Assembly (NCBI GenBank): GCA_040954595.2
Contig: CM082594.2
Span: 8,618,001 to 8,682,000, forward strand
Length of the DNA stretch: 64,000 nucleotides
Source of the DNA: Balanoglossus misakiensis
Taxonomy: Eukaryota; Hemichordata
Direction of reading: 5' to 3'
Under the pieces are notes generated by a model. The model was not told where the DNA came from. It ran no database searches and was given only the letters and a program-made list of their open reading frames with translations. This document shows, piece after piece, positions 34,501-55,487 of the stretch; within the stretch, counting starts at the first letter, position 1, and every line of letters starts with the position of its first letter. The translations under genes were made by a program, and so were the position numbers.

Positions 34501-35510
34501 ACGGCGCGAGTGTGAACCACTTGTACAATGACTCTTTTCCTAGGAAGAGCAGTTTGGCCAGCAGTCGATTTGTGAATGAGAAGGACAGACACACAGACCA
34601 TAGCAACACGGATACTGAAGCGACACCGAGGACTCATATAACTGTGACGTCATCAAAAGATGGTAACAAATCCGGCAACGAAACTGATAGAAGTGGTGTC
34701 GTTACTACGCAACCAGTAGCTTCCACATCTGGCGTGAAGGAATCTCCGACAACTCCAGTACCATCGACTTCAAAGACTCAACAGCAGACAGGCAGTAGGC
34801 CGCGCACGGCTGCAAAAGCCCCGGCATCAAAGTCTACGACTGCGCACACTTCTGATAGAAGTCCGACGAGGCCATTGACGGCTGGAAGGAGTGTTGCTGT
34901 CCGGTCAACGATTGCGCAAACTCAACACCAATCCGTTGGAGCCGAGACCCGTTCTCGGCCGCAGACTGCCGGGAGAACTTCCGCGGCCAGACCGACAACT
35001 GGTGCAGCTGCGCACAGGACTTCCAAAGTGTCTCCGGAGAGGCCGAAAACAAGGCAAGGTGGTCGCCCAGCAACTCGCCATGGCAACAGCGAGTCGCCGG
35101 CGGCGGCTCCGGTTACACCAACCAGCGCCAGAAAACGAGAGCAACAGAAAAAGTTCGACGATGCTTGGGATCAGCAGCAAGACGTGAAAGCGTTGGCACT
35201 GGACGACGACGAGTATTTACAGGACGATTCCAACAAACCCGGATCGTTACAAAAACAGCTGCAGACACCCAGCAAACCTGCTCCCCAAGAACAGACACGA
35301 GAGCCAGCTAGACCTCTCATCGGTATCAGGCGACCGAGTCAAACCGCGCAACAGTTTAAAACTACGGGGCGAATGACGAAGTCGTACAATAGAAAAGACA
35401 GTGGGATTTCTGTCTCCCAGAAGACCGAGTCGCCTGTAAGCACTACAGTGCCCGAGGAAGGCGATAAATCGTCGATGCCCTCTCAGACTTCCGCTACTGT
35501 TCACAGGTAG
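31501..35510 (+). CDS. Unrecognised single-pass membrane protein with long Ser/Thr/Arg-rich tail and RPxT repeats
   Basis: Exon 1 (31501-31648) encodes a hydrophobic signal segment (CGLLLALVFTLTNQIAPTHA) and stops in phase 1 at GTAAGC. Exon 2 (34069-35510, acceptor ttgttgcag) restores the frame, for 529 residues. After the signal comes a short acidic ectodomain (QCFPDDEEIIFEDELY), a membrane helix at about residues 76-103, a Cys-rich juxtamembrane turn (YCEFCWSCGKG), an acidic run (DDDEEEEEEKD), and a 400-residue cytoplasmic tail that looks disordered. The tail holds a series RPRTAAK, RPLTAGR, RPQTAGR, RPTTGAA, RPKTRQG and RPATRHG at about 34798-35093. I do not recognise the family. The shape (signal, short ectodomain, helix, Cys patch, basic tail) is that of an adaptor or scaffold receptor. 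A start at 34029 without exon 1 is possible but would ignore a good acceptor. Confidence 0.75.
32571..32636. repeat. (GACA)n microsatellite
   Basis: About sixteen GACA units, some changed to GAAA or GATA, lie in the single intron of the membrane-protein gene. Open frames across it are repeat artefacts. Confidence 0.9.
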
Positions 35511-38500
35511 CACTATAGTGTACATTCGAAAAGAAGTTTTTTTCACAAACGAGAATTTTTAAATTTTTAAACTGATATTGTATAATAGGCCATTTGGGGA
35601 AAGTTGGCGTTATTTTTTATAATATCGGGAAATTGTAGTATTTTTTGCCAGTAATGATTTAGTAGGCCTAGATGATTGATGAAAAATCGACTCGGAACTT
35701 GTGGCAACGACCATTCCGTCCAAAATCATGTTGTAGTGCCTGGAAGTTGACAGAGGCGAGTTCAAATATTTTAAGCGACATGAAATTCTCACTGGCACAA
35801 ATGTGGGAGGGTGCATTAAAATCAGCCGGAGAGTTAGGCGCCGCCTATCTCTACAGCCGATTTTAATCAGATTCGGGGTGGGGGTGGGGGTCTGTTATAG
35901 CTGTAAACAGTGCAATTTCATTACTCTCATTTTCAATGATTTATTTTTACTATCTAGTTTTTTCAGACATGTTGTAATTAGCAGGGTGTTGCGTCAAATT
36001 GTGCGCCACAGACAATCTGTTTGAAAGGGGTCGGAATAGTTTGAAACAAATGATGTGAAGTCGACATATACAATAAGCGATGACGAAAGCGTTCTTGTTG
36101 TAAGTGTCATCGATTCCGGGGTTGTATTATGTACATATATTTTTAACATTTAAATAGGCCTAAGTTCTGGCATTGGGCGTCCAACATTTACTCATATTTC
36201 GTTCAAGAGACGAAAACTTTTTGTCAAATTGACAACCTTCCATGACATTAGTTTAAACAGTATTCTTTGCTACTTCGATTGATTTTTATAACTCCTTCAC
36301 GAAGGCCACTCGTTTAATTTTATATCGTGGTGACATTCACAGTGTACTGTTGTGGTGTAGGCCTAATTCAGGTCAGTTCCTTTGCAGTGATGCTTTCTTG
36401 GACTCCTGGGGAAATATAAAATTTACATAGTACATGTCTTGGACTGAAGTTGTTTTGGAAAGGTCGCCTTTGGGTATTTTCAAGTCTTGCTCCTCGGAAA
36501 CAAACGTTCCCAAGTTCAGATGGTCCAGGATACCAATATGTTCACTGAGGTCAACATACAGAAATCAATGAATACATTTTAAAGGTGTTTTAGTGAACAG
36601 GTCATTTGGGGTGTCGACGTATTGTAAAACCTGGCCTTTCCAAGGACAACCAAGAAACTTTATGGTCTGATATAACAGTAAAACCAAAGCCTGTCAAATA
36701 CCAGGAGGACAATGATTACATATTCGAATAACCAACCGAGATTTATGTGTAAAATTGTAATCGGCCAGTGGTTAATTTATACCGTCCCAACAGTGTAAAA
36801 GTTCAATGACGTGGCGCAATTCAACTCAAGGTCTGTTCCTATAATGGTGCTCTTTGTCGATTCTGAACAAAGTGGATGTTAAGATATTGTTATCATTGTT
36901 TGAAAATACCGTTGACATTTGCGCAGCTTCGATGGGCCTCGAGAGCTGAAGCCTTGTAATATGACGTCATTATCACTCTTGCCATGTTAACAAGACTTCG
37001 CGTCAACAGGTGTTCGTAAACCATATATCTTGTTTTTGCATGTGATATTTTCCCGTCCACTTTATTGACAGAATTGTGGCAGCAGCAAGGCTAAAGTACC
37101 AAAAATTTAAGTTTGCGTCAAAAACAACTCATTTCTGAACTACGATAAATGTCTTTTAGAGTGCTACCGCAAGCCTTATCGTTCGTCATTTCTTAGAGTT
37201 TCTATTCATGGTTGTGGTAATCTTTGCCCTGTCAACGAAATTCCGCAAGGTATTCATTTTGTATTTCACCGTTTTGTAAATACTGTAATATACATGTATA
37301 ATGAAGAAGTTTTTACAGTTTCTTTTGCAGATCTCAAAGTGGTAATAAAAACTGTTGTCTCATATACAAATCATTACTTTCAAGTTGAGAGTGAGAGTTG
37401 AGAGAGAGGGGAGAGAGAGAGAAAGAGGAGGGGGAGGAGAGAAATATTTACTTGACGGTGTTTTAAAGCGATAGTGTAATCGATATGTGTAGGTGGCCCC
37501 AGTCTACATGTGACGTCGGCACTGTGTAAATATGCAGTTTTGTGCAATCATTTGTGTACTGTGTCCAGGTGTACGTGTTTAGTCAAGATAAACACTCAAG
37601 CACGAATAAACAGGGGCACTTTTATAGAACGGTGAAAGTGGTGAGGTCATATTTGAGCCAGTTTAAACACACGTACCAGTGTCTTCGAATCTCGCAAAAC
37701 GCGCGTTGATCCATGGGAGATAACACACCGGAAGTGCAGTAAATGACCAGACGACGTCCCAAACACGGAAGTAGCTGACATGTTCACCTACAGCTTTGGA
37801 ATACGACGTGCAAACTGTCAAACCAGCGATATCATTCTGTTTGGTAAGTAGTTATCTTTGTATTTTCAGACTGCAAAGCCTCACGAACAATACAGTGTAG
37901 GCCTAGTAGTATTTTCCCCATTCCGTTTAGTCTCCGCTCACGTGGGCGTGGCTCGAGCTTGTTTTTATAACACGATGACCCATCCCCCTTGGTCCGTCGG
38001 GCCCTGTGTATCAGGTATTCGAATGTGTACCAACAGAATATGGTGTATATTGTGTTTTTCTAGTTGAATATTGATAATTGGCCCGACCCCTGGCAGACCC
38101 CTCTCGCAGACCCGAGTTCTCCTGTGGGGGCACAGGCCGACTTGTGCTGCCCTGCCTGCGAGGCCAGTCTGCAAGAGTCCGATCGGCGGCACTTTTTGTG
38201 GACGTCTCAATTTCATACATTATAAACAACTGTTTTGACACTAGACGGAGAACATCCGCGACTAGTGAAAAACGTATGCGTATAAATGTATTATATTTAA
38301 GGCGTGTGTTTTCAAAGTACCCGCGGTGCACTAGCTATCGGTTTTCAATCTCCCATGAATCCACGCGCGCTGACACCAGCACAGCGCACCCAGGCGGTAG
38401 AAATTGGACAGGAGGCCAGACTAAAAAGCGTGTATATTTATTAAAAACAATACATTTAAATTTCTGTTTGTTGAAAGCAGCACACAGATAGACTACAATG

Positions 38501-38519
38501 AAATTAATTATGTAAAATA
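35511..38519. other. Intergenic region, no supported gene
   Basis: Three kilobases between the membrane-protein stop and the likely DEF8 transcript end. It contains the 3'UTR of the former, a G-rich tract near 35876-35890, a purine (GA) tract at about 37387-37442 and scattered CRE-like octamers (36962-36969). No exon has convincing splice or domain support. Confidence 0.5.
37387..37442. repeat. Purine-rich GA tract
   Basis: An almost uninterrupted run of G and A of about 55 bp. Low complexity; could adopt triplex DNA, but no function is shown. Confidence 0.8.
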
Positions 38520-40088
38520 TTTATTATATGAACATCAATGGGAAGACATTGCAACATTGTCAATTTCACCAATAAATACGATATAAAAATGACATTATAA
38601 AGCTGGTGTATTTCAACATGCAGGGGGATGAGTTTGCATAAGATATTTTACATGAACAATTTTTAAAGCCAGCCAATTGATTTGCTATATATAAGTTATT
38701 GATGATGCTGCCATGGACCAGAATTTTATTTGTAAGTAAATCTACCACAGTAAAGTTAGTGTCAGCTCGGAAAGTGCCAGTGGCAGATATGACATTTCAG
38801 TGAATTTTCATCGGTGATCAAATGTAATCTGCATTCAGCTCCAGTCGTGTGCTCTTCAAGATGTTTCTTTGATTTTAGCTCAGGTCAAGTTCAAGGATTT
38901 CACACATGGCAATAGGGAAGCACTATTTTCCACATCAAAATGTCTAAAATACAAGCAATAGTACTAAAATAAACTTAAAAACATTGAATTATTATGACAC
39001 AGGTATCGTAATACGGTATTAGGAGAGTTACCCCCTGGGCATTCACCAACTAGACATTTTCCTACCTTGGTAAAGGATACTATAGGATTAAGGTGTCTGG
39101 TGGACAAATGTCAGGGGGTGACTGTCCTACAACCTAATTTGGAGTCAAATGCATAATTCATATTGCACATGTACCAGATAAATATAATCTTAATTCTGAA
39201 ATCTTTAACAATCACAATTATGGGATCAAAATCCCTCTTTTACATACCCCAAACCTCCCCTCTTTCCAACCCTCAGAATCACCCCTTTTCATTTCAGCCC
39301 CCAACATTAAATGCCTCCTTCCCCTTCCAAAAGACAATAGATCTTGCAGTAAGTTTTCGATTGTTAAAAATATACATTTTCATAGGCTGATAAAGAGCAA
39401 ATTTATGACATATGATATACCTACATTATAATTTTGTTAAAGCGATAAATAATTTTTTACAGGGGCAAGGTATCTCTATCTTTTAGTGGTAAATTCTGGT
39501 TTGATAGATTAACACTGTTCATATTGTTAAACTTACTGATCAGATTGAATCGTCAGTCATCATAAACTGCTGCTACCATGTATGCGGGGGCATAACATAT
39601 GCCATAGTATTATTTTCATGCCATATTCACAAGAACACACAGAACATTAAACACAACAACTCACACAAAACAAACAAGCAGAATAACAATGATAAAAGTT
39701 TGAAACTTTGCCCCTGTAGCATTTTGAAACATTGCATTTTAAAACAGTGCAGTATTGATTTACGTCATATTCTATCCCTACACTTATAATTAATTTCCTT
39801 ACTTGCATAAGTAAATGGATTTCTATCAATGCAGCTGCATACTGACGCGAAACGATTTCTACTTTCACAGAAATTACATAGTCACAAGTTGTATCATGAT
39901 GATGTTCATAGTTGTACCATACATTCCAAAGTTGTACAGTACATTTCGTGTACAGCACAACAAGTCTCTTCATCTAACTTCCCCTCCATTTGCTGAGCTG
40001 TGGATTATCCCAATGATATTCTGAGAGTTGGTTCATTCCATTTGCAGCAGTACAGGGGTGTCAGAGGCTGGTTGATGAGTAATCTTTG
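38520..40088 (-). other. Probable DEF8 3'UTR
   Basis: Non-coding AT-rich sequence from the DEF8 stop to a minus-strand AATAAA at 38525-38520. It contains an imperfect foldback element listed separately. Confidence 0.5.
39018..39130. repeat. Imperfect foldback (inverted-repeat) element
   Basis: The segment from about 39018 (taggagagttaccccctg) reappears inverted up to about 39129 (cagggggtgactgtccta), with arms of about 40 bp matching at roughly three quarters of positions. Likely a decayed MITE-like element within the DEF8 3'UTR region. Confidence 0.5.
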
Positions 40089-45533
<5,445 letters not shown>

Positions 45534-46515
45534 CTTCCCTGTAATGGAAGTAAAATAATAATTTTCAACTCAAAACTCTTGCTAACAAACTCTTACATCC
45601 ACACTTTATTTGTTTTTGTTTTTTTAAATGGAATATCTGTTTGTGGGAGAGCTAAACTGATGTGATCACCCTTGGAGATAAGGGGAATAACTGAAACCCA
45701 TAATTCAAATCAACCACGGTACAAAGTCAGTTGATGTGTTTGTTTGTACGTAAATTGCAGTCAGGTCATTTCTTCATAGTAAATAGTGTTGGACAGTGAG
45801 TGTGTCCAGTGTCCAGAGATCGGTGGCACCTTAGAGTACCTCCATAGTATGCTGGAACCATGGGGGTAGAGCAAACAACTCCTTGGTCCATGAATGTTTA
45901 TTGACAACAGAGGGGAGGGGCCGGCCAGGTATACACACTGACATTGACAACAACCAAACAGGAAGACGCAATATCTTGACGCACTTGTTCCATTGCATTA
46001 TTCTCTCTATCATCTCCGCATCTTATTCCGTTCGATAATGATACACTCACCGAGTTTTGATGAATTGCATATAAATATCGCCGATTTCTTTCAAACTGAA
46101 CGACAGGGCGCGAATACCTTTTCGTCCACACAACCACTTCAGAATTTATCATCTGAGTACGAGTACGAATGTAAGAAAATATAATCTACATCCGGGGCGT
46201 TGGAAAGCCCTTTAGGTTGATGAATATTGCACATACTGTGATTTGTGTCGCTTTTGCTGTGCTTCCATCTACGTCCTGTTAGACATTAAACGATAGGCAA
46301 AAGTAAAATGTTATATTCTTGAAATTCCCTCGAATACATGACACTTTCGACACGGTAATACATCTCTAAAAGTCAAAAGTCGGGATGCGTGCAAGGGAGT
46401 CAACCAGAAGTTTACTATGGAATTGTGGGAAATCATCCTCGGCAGCCATATTTACCGGCGTGAACTCAAGACCCATTTTCGTCACGTACACTTTATATAA
46501 TTTCATCGGGCAAAT
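45534..46515. promoter_or_regulatory. Divergent promoter region, DEF8 (-) / ATP5F1E (+)
   Basis: The start codons are 0.98 kb apart. The part next to ATP5F1E (about 46390-46515) has the motif ggcagccatatttacc, which contains a YY1-like core (GCCATATT) of the kind often found at promoters of mitochondrial and ribosomal genes. Motif match only. Confidence 0.4.
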
Positions 46516-47129
46516 ATGGTCGCAGCGTGGAGACAAGCGGGCATGAGGTAAGGATAAACAATGGGCCGATATTTTTTTTACATAAGAAGGGCGAGAAACG
46601 GGAGTATATTCTTTAAGACCAGTGTTTTACGTGGTGATCATGGCCCCTGAGCTCTGCAACACGTACGTGCTGACTGGTACTACTGCACTGGTGATACGAT
46701 ACACAAGTACTACTGCAATGCAGTGCCTGCGCATTATTTTCTATGCCTCAATCAATTTCATTCAGACTTGTTACAAGGACAGTGTACTGTTATACTGTAA
46801 CTGATCCCGTGAATATTTTGATTTTATCAGCTACATCCAGTACTCTGCCTTGTGTGCAAGGTTGGTCAGGAGAGCTCTCAAACCAGAATTCCGTGATCAA
46901 GCCGTGAAGAAAGAAGAGTCTTTCAGTAAAATAACAAAATGGTTGGAAGGAAAACCTGAGCCAAGTAAGTGGAAATCTTACTGTATTTGCCAGTTTGTAA
47001 GAACATATGATCATTGTGTATATTGGACAACTAAGGTGTTTACTACATCTGAGAGATGAACCATCAGTGTGACATTCTGTAAATCACAATTTTTTCCCCC
47101 ATTCTTTTTTTCTTACAGAAAAATCATGA
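46516..47129 (+). CDS. ATP5F1E: ATP synthase F1 subunit epsilon, mitochondrial
   Basis: Three small exons, 46516-46547, 46831-46964 and 47119-47129, join in frame for 58 residues (human 51). The start MVAAWRQAGM-SYIQYSALCA matches human [20 protein letters not shown], followed by VRRALKPEFR, where human has VRDALKTEFK. The last coding exon adds only three codons and part of a fourth (KKS-stop). The protein sits on the central stalk of F1 next to gamma and delta in the mitochondrial matrix, and like its relatives it has no cleavable presequence. The exact splice of so small a last exon rests on the acceptor tcttacag and the in-frame stop. Confidence 0.92.
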
Positions 47130-49010
47130 CTTGGCTTGGAGTGTTGATACAGTGTATATGGTGTGTGCATGGTAGATAATGGTGATGGAACTCCAGTTTG
47201 ATGATCACATCTTCAGTGCTTGCCGTTTTCTCCACCAGATTTGAGTTTTTTGGCAACATGTAGATATCACATGGAAAGATATTTGTAGTTCTCAATGTCA
47301 TTTAACAAGTTTGTTGTTTTTCAAACCCAAATAATTTCCAAGAATATTAAAAAGTGAAAAATATATATACTGAACATCTCGTTTGAGTCTTGTGTGCAAA
47401 CAGTGGATAATGTAGCCCTGTGAAAAGAAAATATTGGTTCTGCCTGTTGAGGGCGCTAACAGTCAATCATTATTCGACTCATTATTGTTGACCCACTTTT
47501 ATAATAAGTGATATGATATACTAGTAGTCTATCTGTGCATAGCAAGAGCAAGGCTGCAGAGGATAGAACATTTCTGAACTAGAGGCCAAGGTCAGTGAAG
47601 GAAAAGTAGCATCTAAGCTTAGCAATAACAGACAGCTGCTTGTAATATCCTGTTTGAAGTCACTATCTCAGGAAACAGATTTCTCCAGGGCTGTGTTTGA
47701 TGATCACTTCAATATTGTTTATCCACAAATGAAAAATGAGACCTGGAAACCAGTGAGGAAAAGTCTTTCTACCAACAATTAACAATGTAAAAATTTACTT
47801 TTCCATTATCACATCTGATAATGTGATTCTGTCAGGGAAGTGTAATTAGTAACTGTATTTACGACAGTTGTTCCTGCACGCAGCCAAGGAAACCATGAAT
47901 GGTCATATTACTGTAGCCAACCTCAAACATGTGATCTGGTGATAAATCATGGGCATGCCACACATTCTAAAGGTATAAAACGATACTCCATTAAGAATCT
48001 AAACAATGTAACTCACACATCAAATACAACAGTAAAGTGGCAACTGAGTATTTGCCAATGTGTAACATGACATGCTGTACCAGACAGTAACGTGTAATGC
48101 GTCATTCATTACTCTCAGAAAAATCCACTTACATGTCTCGCCCCATGCCCTGATTTATTCAAACCAGCCAGACACATCATTACTTTTCCAGAAATAGAAG
48201 GGCGCCATCATATTTACGTCTTGATTAATAACATGAATGGATGTGACCAAAATAATTTTAATATCAGTGTGTATTTTGATCCTCTCTGGGGGTTAGAACT
48301 GCTGATTATGTTATTGAGCATTCCGAAGAAAAAATACCCTTCAAAATATTTCTATTTTATTTCGGATCATACATCCGGTGGTGTAGTGAATATACATCAA
48401 CTTGTCAAAATTGCTTGTGTCATTCTCCTGGTGCTTGTTACCCTTTGACCCCAAGTAACTCACAAATATTTGATCTATGTGACAGATTTTGACAGGTGGA
48501 AGTCATCAGATGCATGCATGTAGTCTACCTGGGAAAAAGTGAAATGTAGTCCACACACTTTGGTAGAACCTGCCATCTTTTATTATACTGTTGGGATGAA
48601 TACAATTTCATTGATGCATTAATACTGCATGACAGCTGAATGGCATATACTCTACAAGTCCTACAGTGTATTTTAAACTTATCTGAGATAGTAAGTCCTG
48701 AAAATTCCTATTTAACCTGGCTATTGATCAACACTGAGGTATTGATTGAATGTTACTAGTCTACAGCCCCCGTGCTGGTGAAACTAAGACTGTGAATTCA
48801 ATACTCTTGTGTATGTCATGTCATGACACCTGGGGTCCACACAGACTCTGGTGTAACCAGACATTCACAGCTTGTCTCAAATGTATCTGGCAGTGACCCA
48901 TGTAAAGATCACAGCAAGGCTGGTCTGGTGATCTAAAGACAAAACAATTCCACGTAATCAGATACAGTTCAATACACTGCTACTGTCCTATAAGGATTGT
49001 GAAAAGTTGG
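47130..49010. other. Convergent spacer between ATP5F1E (+) and PSMG4 (-)
   Basis: Nothing coding is supported in 1.9 kb. It must hold both 3'UTRs. PSMG4 likely ends near a minus-strand AATAAA at 48584-48579. No clean AATAAA was found for ATP5F1E. Confidence 0.5.
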
Positions 49011-50659
49011 TTAAAATTTTTCTGGATGTTTATCAATTTCTTCTAAAAGTCTCTTCTCCACCAAGGGCAGTAACATTGGGTCAGTTTGGAGATTGTAACT
49101 AACGAAGATCTGTTTGCCAGTTTTCTTTGCTGAAAGAGAATAGAAACATAGAAATCTGTTAGACTATATGATATGAATCTAAGAATGAAGAAAATGAACT
49201 TCACAAAATTAGTATGCAGACTTAATCACATAAGACTCTGCATTTCAAAACGTACATTTCATTCATTCTTACCTAGTTTCTGTGCTAGTGATGTCGATGG
49301 AGAGTCAGTTGTTTCTCCGAGTAAGCAAGAGCTAGTTGGAATGCTGTCCTGCAAGATATCAAAACCACAGAATTGTTACTATTATTCATGTCAGTGCAAA
49401 ACCAGTAATACAATGATAAAACATGTGCATATAACTTGACCATCTGTCATTTTTTTCTGAGGAGCTCTGAAATATCTATTTCTTTCAATGACCATGCAAT
49501 TAATTCTAAACTGTCTGATCAGAAAATACACATCAAGGATTGTAAGAACACAGTCTTAAAAATAAATGTACATGGTTTATTTATGTAAAGTATATTGTCT
49601 CAGTATGACCTCAGAGTGATTCATTTTGACTCGTAAACCCTGCAATGTCTGACTTCATATACCTCCCACACATCTCACTGACTGATTTTCCAGGGTTAAA
49701 TTAAAAGGCCTTTTTACTGATCAAAATAGAGTCTTGATGACAGCTTTATTTTAAAGATGCTTTCCACACGCATTTCAGGTTTCCTTTGGAGCAGGAACCT
49801 TGACCTTGAACCTGACTGTTCATTCTATCAGCATCAATTATCACTTTCAAATGACTTTGGATTTTAGGCATAAATTCAGGATGATGTTTTCACACTGGTT
49901 AGTCTGAATTAAAATTCCAATAAAGCTTTTAATGGTGGAGTTCATCTAAGTGAAAGAGAACTATATTTAGGGGAAAGGTTAGACCAGGTTAACACAGTTT
50001 GTGAAAATGACTCATTCTTTGCAACCGGCGTTCACACGTCACTTTACGTGTTCGAATTATTAAACAGCACGTGGGACACTGCCTTCACTGGATGCCTTGT
50101 GGGACATGGCTTGGAATGCCTGTCTCTCATTCATGCCAAGTACAGATCACTTACATTTCATTCAGAACACACCAGCTGAACACGCTCATTTTTTAAATGC
50201 ACTGTAGGGTTAGTCTGGGTCACATGCATAAGTACCCAAGGCGAGATATCACGCCACACAAGCAGACAGCAAGAATGGAAAATCACTGACAGACACTCTT
50301 TTTATGAGAATTAGCATATGTGCTATCACCATAGCAACGAAGGGAAACGATGCCATGACAATCTAAACTTTATGTAATATATTCCATTGACCAATGTGTC
50401 ATTTTCCTCTATTAACATGACAGAATTAAAAATAGAGTTTGACTGCAATGCCTTTGGCGTTCGAAATGTTTGAAATACTTACAAATTTTGTATTCATTGC
50501 TACCGCAAGACTTGACAGGTTAGAGGCTCCAGTTCCAACCCACAAGAAAAAGCTGTCTGCTAGTTTAAGAACATGGAAATGCACGACTTGCTGTAAAAGA
50601 CTTTCCGAGAAGTTATACACTTCTGATGCACACTGTGCTTCTTCTATCGCCACTTCCAT
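49011..50659 (-). CDS. PSMG4: Proteasome assembly chaperone 4 (PAC4)
   Basis: Three exons, 50659-50483, 49348-49273 and 49129-49011, join in frame for 123 residues, the same length as human PSMG4. Conserved blocks include VYNFSESLLQQVVHFHVLKL, DSFFLWVGTG, LAVAMNTKFDSIPTSS, KKTGKQIFVSYNLQTD and LVEKRLLEEIDKHPEKF at the end (human ...EEMEAFPEKF). With PAC3 it forms a heterodimer that guides assembly of the 20S proteasome alpha ring in the cytosol and leaves before maturation. Splice sites are consensus. The gene is head to head with beta-tubulin A, about 1 kb away. Confidence 0.94.
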
Positions 50660-51636
50660 TGTCAGTGTTCGTTAAATGAAAGCCGATTCGCCGTTAGGTC
50701 TGTGGAATGAGTGGCTGTACTATTTGAAATATCACCTAAGTCTAGTCAGTGTCCCTGGCCTGGCCAAGAAGCATCCGTGATCCGTGGAGTTTATTGGATG
50801 CGAATGAAACCGCCAACCCCGTTAAGTACGTTATCTAGTATTGTGTACTACCGGTAGTATATATACAGGTAGTGTACACCTGCAAAGCGATGGACCAGAT
50901 ATATAAATAAGGGATTCTATTTCAATGTCACTTCTCAACTCACGTGTTGTCGATTGCAGTCAAAATAAGACCCCTTAACTCCCTATGCAATTGGATTTCC
51001 CCGGAAGTACCAAGTTAGCGGGTCCCTAAAGCTAGTACACATCTTTACTTTTCCCCACTTATGTTCTTTTTTGTACCGATGTCTTCGAACAAAGATGCAC
51101 CAGTTGTATTAAAAAGGGATATTTTTCTTTTAATTCATTTGTGAGAGGAGTAGCTAACGGATCTCGTTTAATTTGCAACAAGGCCAGGGCGCGGGCCTCT
51201 CGCTTTCGGATGACGTCGGACTTCAACCGTCTCGCGCTTACTCTTCTGCAGTGTGCTCTACCGCATCAGTCAGCACCATTTGGGATTGGAGGGAAGAGTC
51301 ATTACATTATATGCGGACAGTTTTACATTTTTAAGTTTCTGATCCCGTAAAAGTCAAGAAACAATGTATTTTCTGTAAAGAATGCAACCTGATTAAGCTA
51401 CGATCATTTATAAAATAATTATCACAGAAGACATGGAATTTGCCACTATGTTTCCTCCCCCGTGATTTATGGAATTGTCTGAGTAGTTGCCATATTAGGC
51501 AATTTCAGCGGATGAATACATTTATCTATATGTGAGTTCATCACGTTCAACGGTTCAGTCGTTCATTCGATCAACCGACGTAGAAGAAGTGCAGACGTGA
51601 CGCTGTCTATATCTATTACTTGAAAAACCTCCCAAA
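50660..51636. promoter_or_regulatory. Divergent promoter region, PSMG4 (-) / beta-tubulin A (+)
   Basis: The start codons are 0.98 kb apart with no coding exon between them. A CRE-like TGACGTCG lies at 51209-51216, and the 5'UTR of tubulin A probably begins near 51500-51580. Confidence 0.4.
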
Positions 51637-54083
<2,447 letters not shown>

Positions 54084-55452
54084 GCCGGAAAAAAAACCCC
54101 CACTTGACGAGAAACCAGTTTCTTTGACCTGTAGTGTGTTAGTACAACTCTTGCCTGGTGCTATTCAATTTACACTGGTATTAGTAAAAAAGCATGCTGC
54201 CAAGTTTATGACTTGTATGTTGGCCTTCATATCTTCTTGACAATAAAAGTTGCACAGAAAGTGCTATGTATCTGAATATTGATTGGTCTTTTATTTTCTT
54301 GTAAAAGTAAAACAGAATTTGTGCACCCAGTTTCAGTTAGCTTGGCAACCAGCCTATAATGTGTACAGATACCTCTTGTTAAATAAACCCATTTCAGACT
54401 TGTCAACAACAGTCGGGTAAGTAGAATGTGGGACTATGGCACCTGGAGTAGAGTAATACACTGACAAACAAAAAATACTGAAGAAATAAAAGGTACAGCT
54501 AGCTCTTTGCATTTGAGGGACATGCTTTGAATCCTTGGTTTTTAACTGGACAGGCATCAAATCTTGAAAGTGTAAGTTAAAGCTCTCCAATTGAATAGAA
54601 ACCACTTGAGGTCAAGGACAACGTCTGTGGTGGGCGAAACTCTGCTTTCACTGGCAATCATGACCAGACTAATGGTTTGAAACACAATAATGTCTTGTGT
54701 CTAGTGTTGGCAAGTGAAAACATTAAACCAATGATATGATATGCCGTACTTGATACTCTGACCAAAACTAGATATACAGGCTTGGATATGCAAAACATGT
54801 GGGAACTTGTAAGTCTTTCAGTCGGACTTGGTGTCAGTTTTGCAAATCAGAATCGACCACTTCTCGAAAACAGCTGAACAAGAACAGCAAAGAACCATCA
54901 AGGATAAAGAATGAGTCTATTCTAATGGTGGTATCTCTCATTTTCGAAGTTCTTTATAACTTGAACCTCGCTGGTTTGGCGCCCTCAGTGGCGATATCTT
55001 ATTGATCCAAATCACAGTCCCTCTATTCTTCACCTCCAAAAGGAATGTCACTGGACGGTATATATCGTGAAGGTCATCCATAAAAGTTTCAACATGCTCT
55101 CTGTCTCATTGCTTACAGTGGTTAAAAAGAATGAAAATAGTCTGAGACTGCATTTGGTATCAGTTGGGTGGTCCAGAAGGCGCTATTGGTCAAAGCCAAC
55201 TTTTGTGTCACCTTATTTCACGATGAAGAACTGCCTGTTTCATTCATGAAGAACTGGCCAATAAAAGGTATGTTGCATTTTTCCTGATATACCCCTCAGC
55301 CACTGCTCTATTGCCCACTAATTCATGAAAAGACAATTTTAATGTGGACCAGTGAATTCTTGAGATACTAGTACATGTACTTGGTTATACTTTATTGATG
55401 CATCGTGAATGCAAAGTTTGGACTAGAAGTTGATTTGGTGACAGGTGTCGTG

Positions 55453-55487
<35 letters not shown>

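Noticed and set aside
34121-34637. Two minus-strand frames of 132-162 codons over the membrane-protein gene
   Set aside because: Antisense shadows of a biased Asp/Glu/Lys-rich coding exon.
37779-37845. Short ATG frame ending at a GTAAGT donor
   Set aside because: No downstream exon in phase could be found; probably chance.
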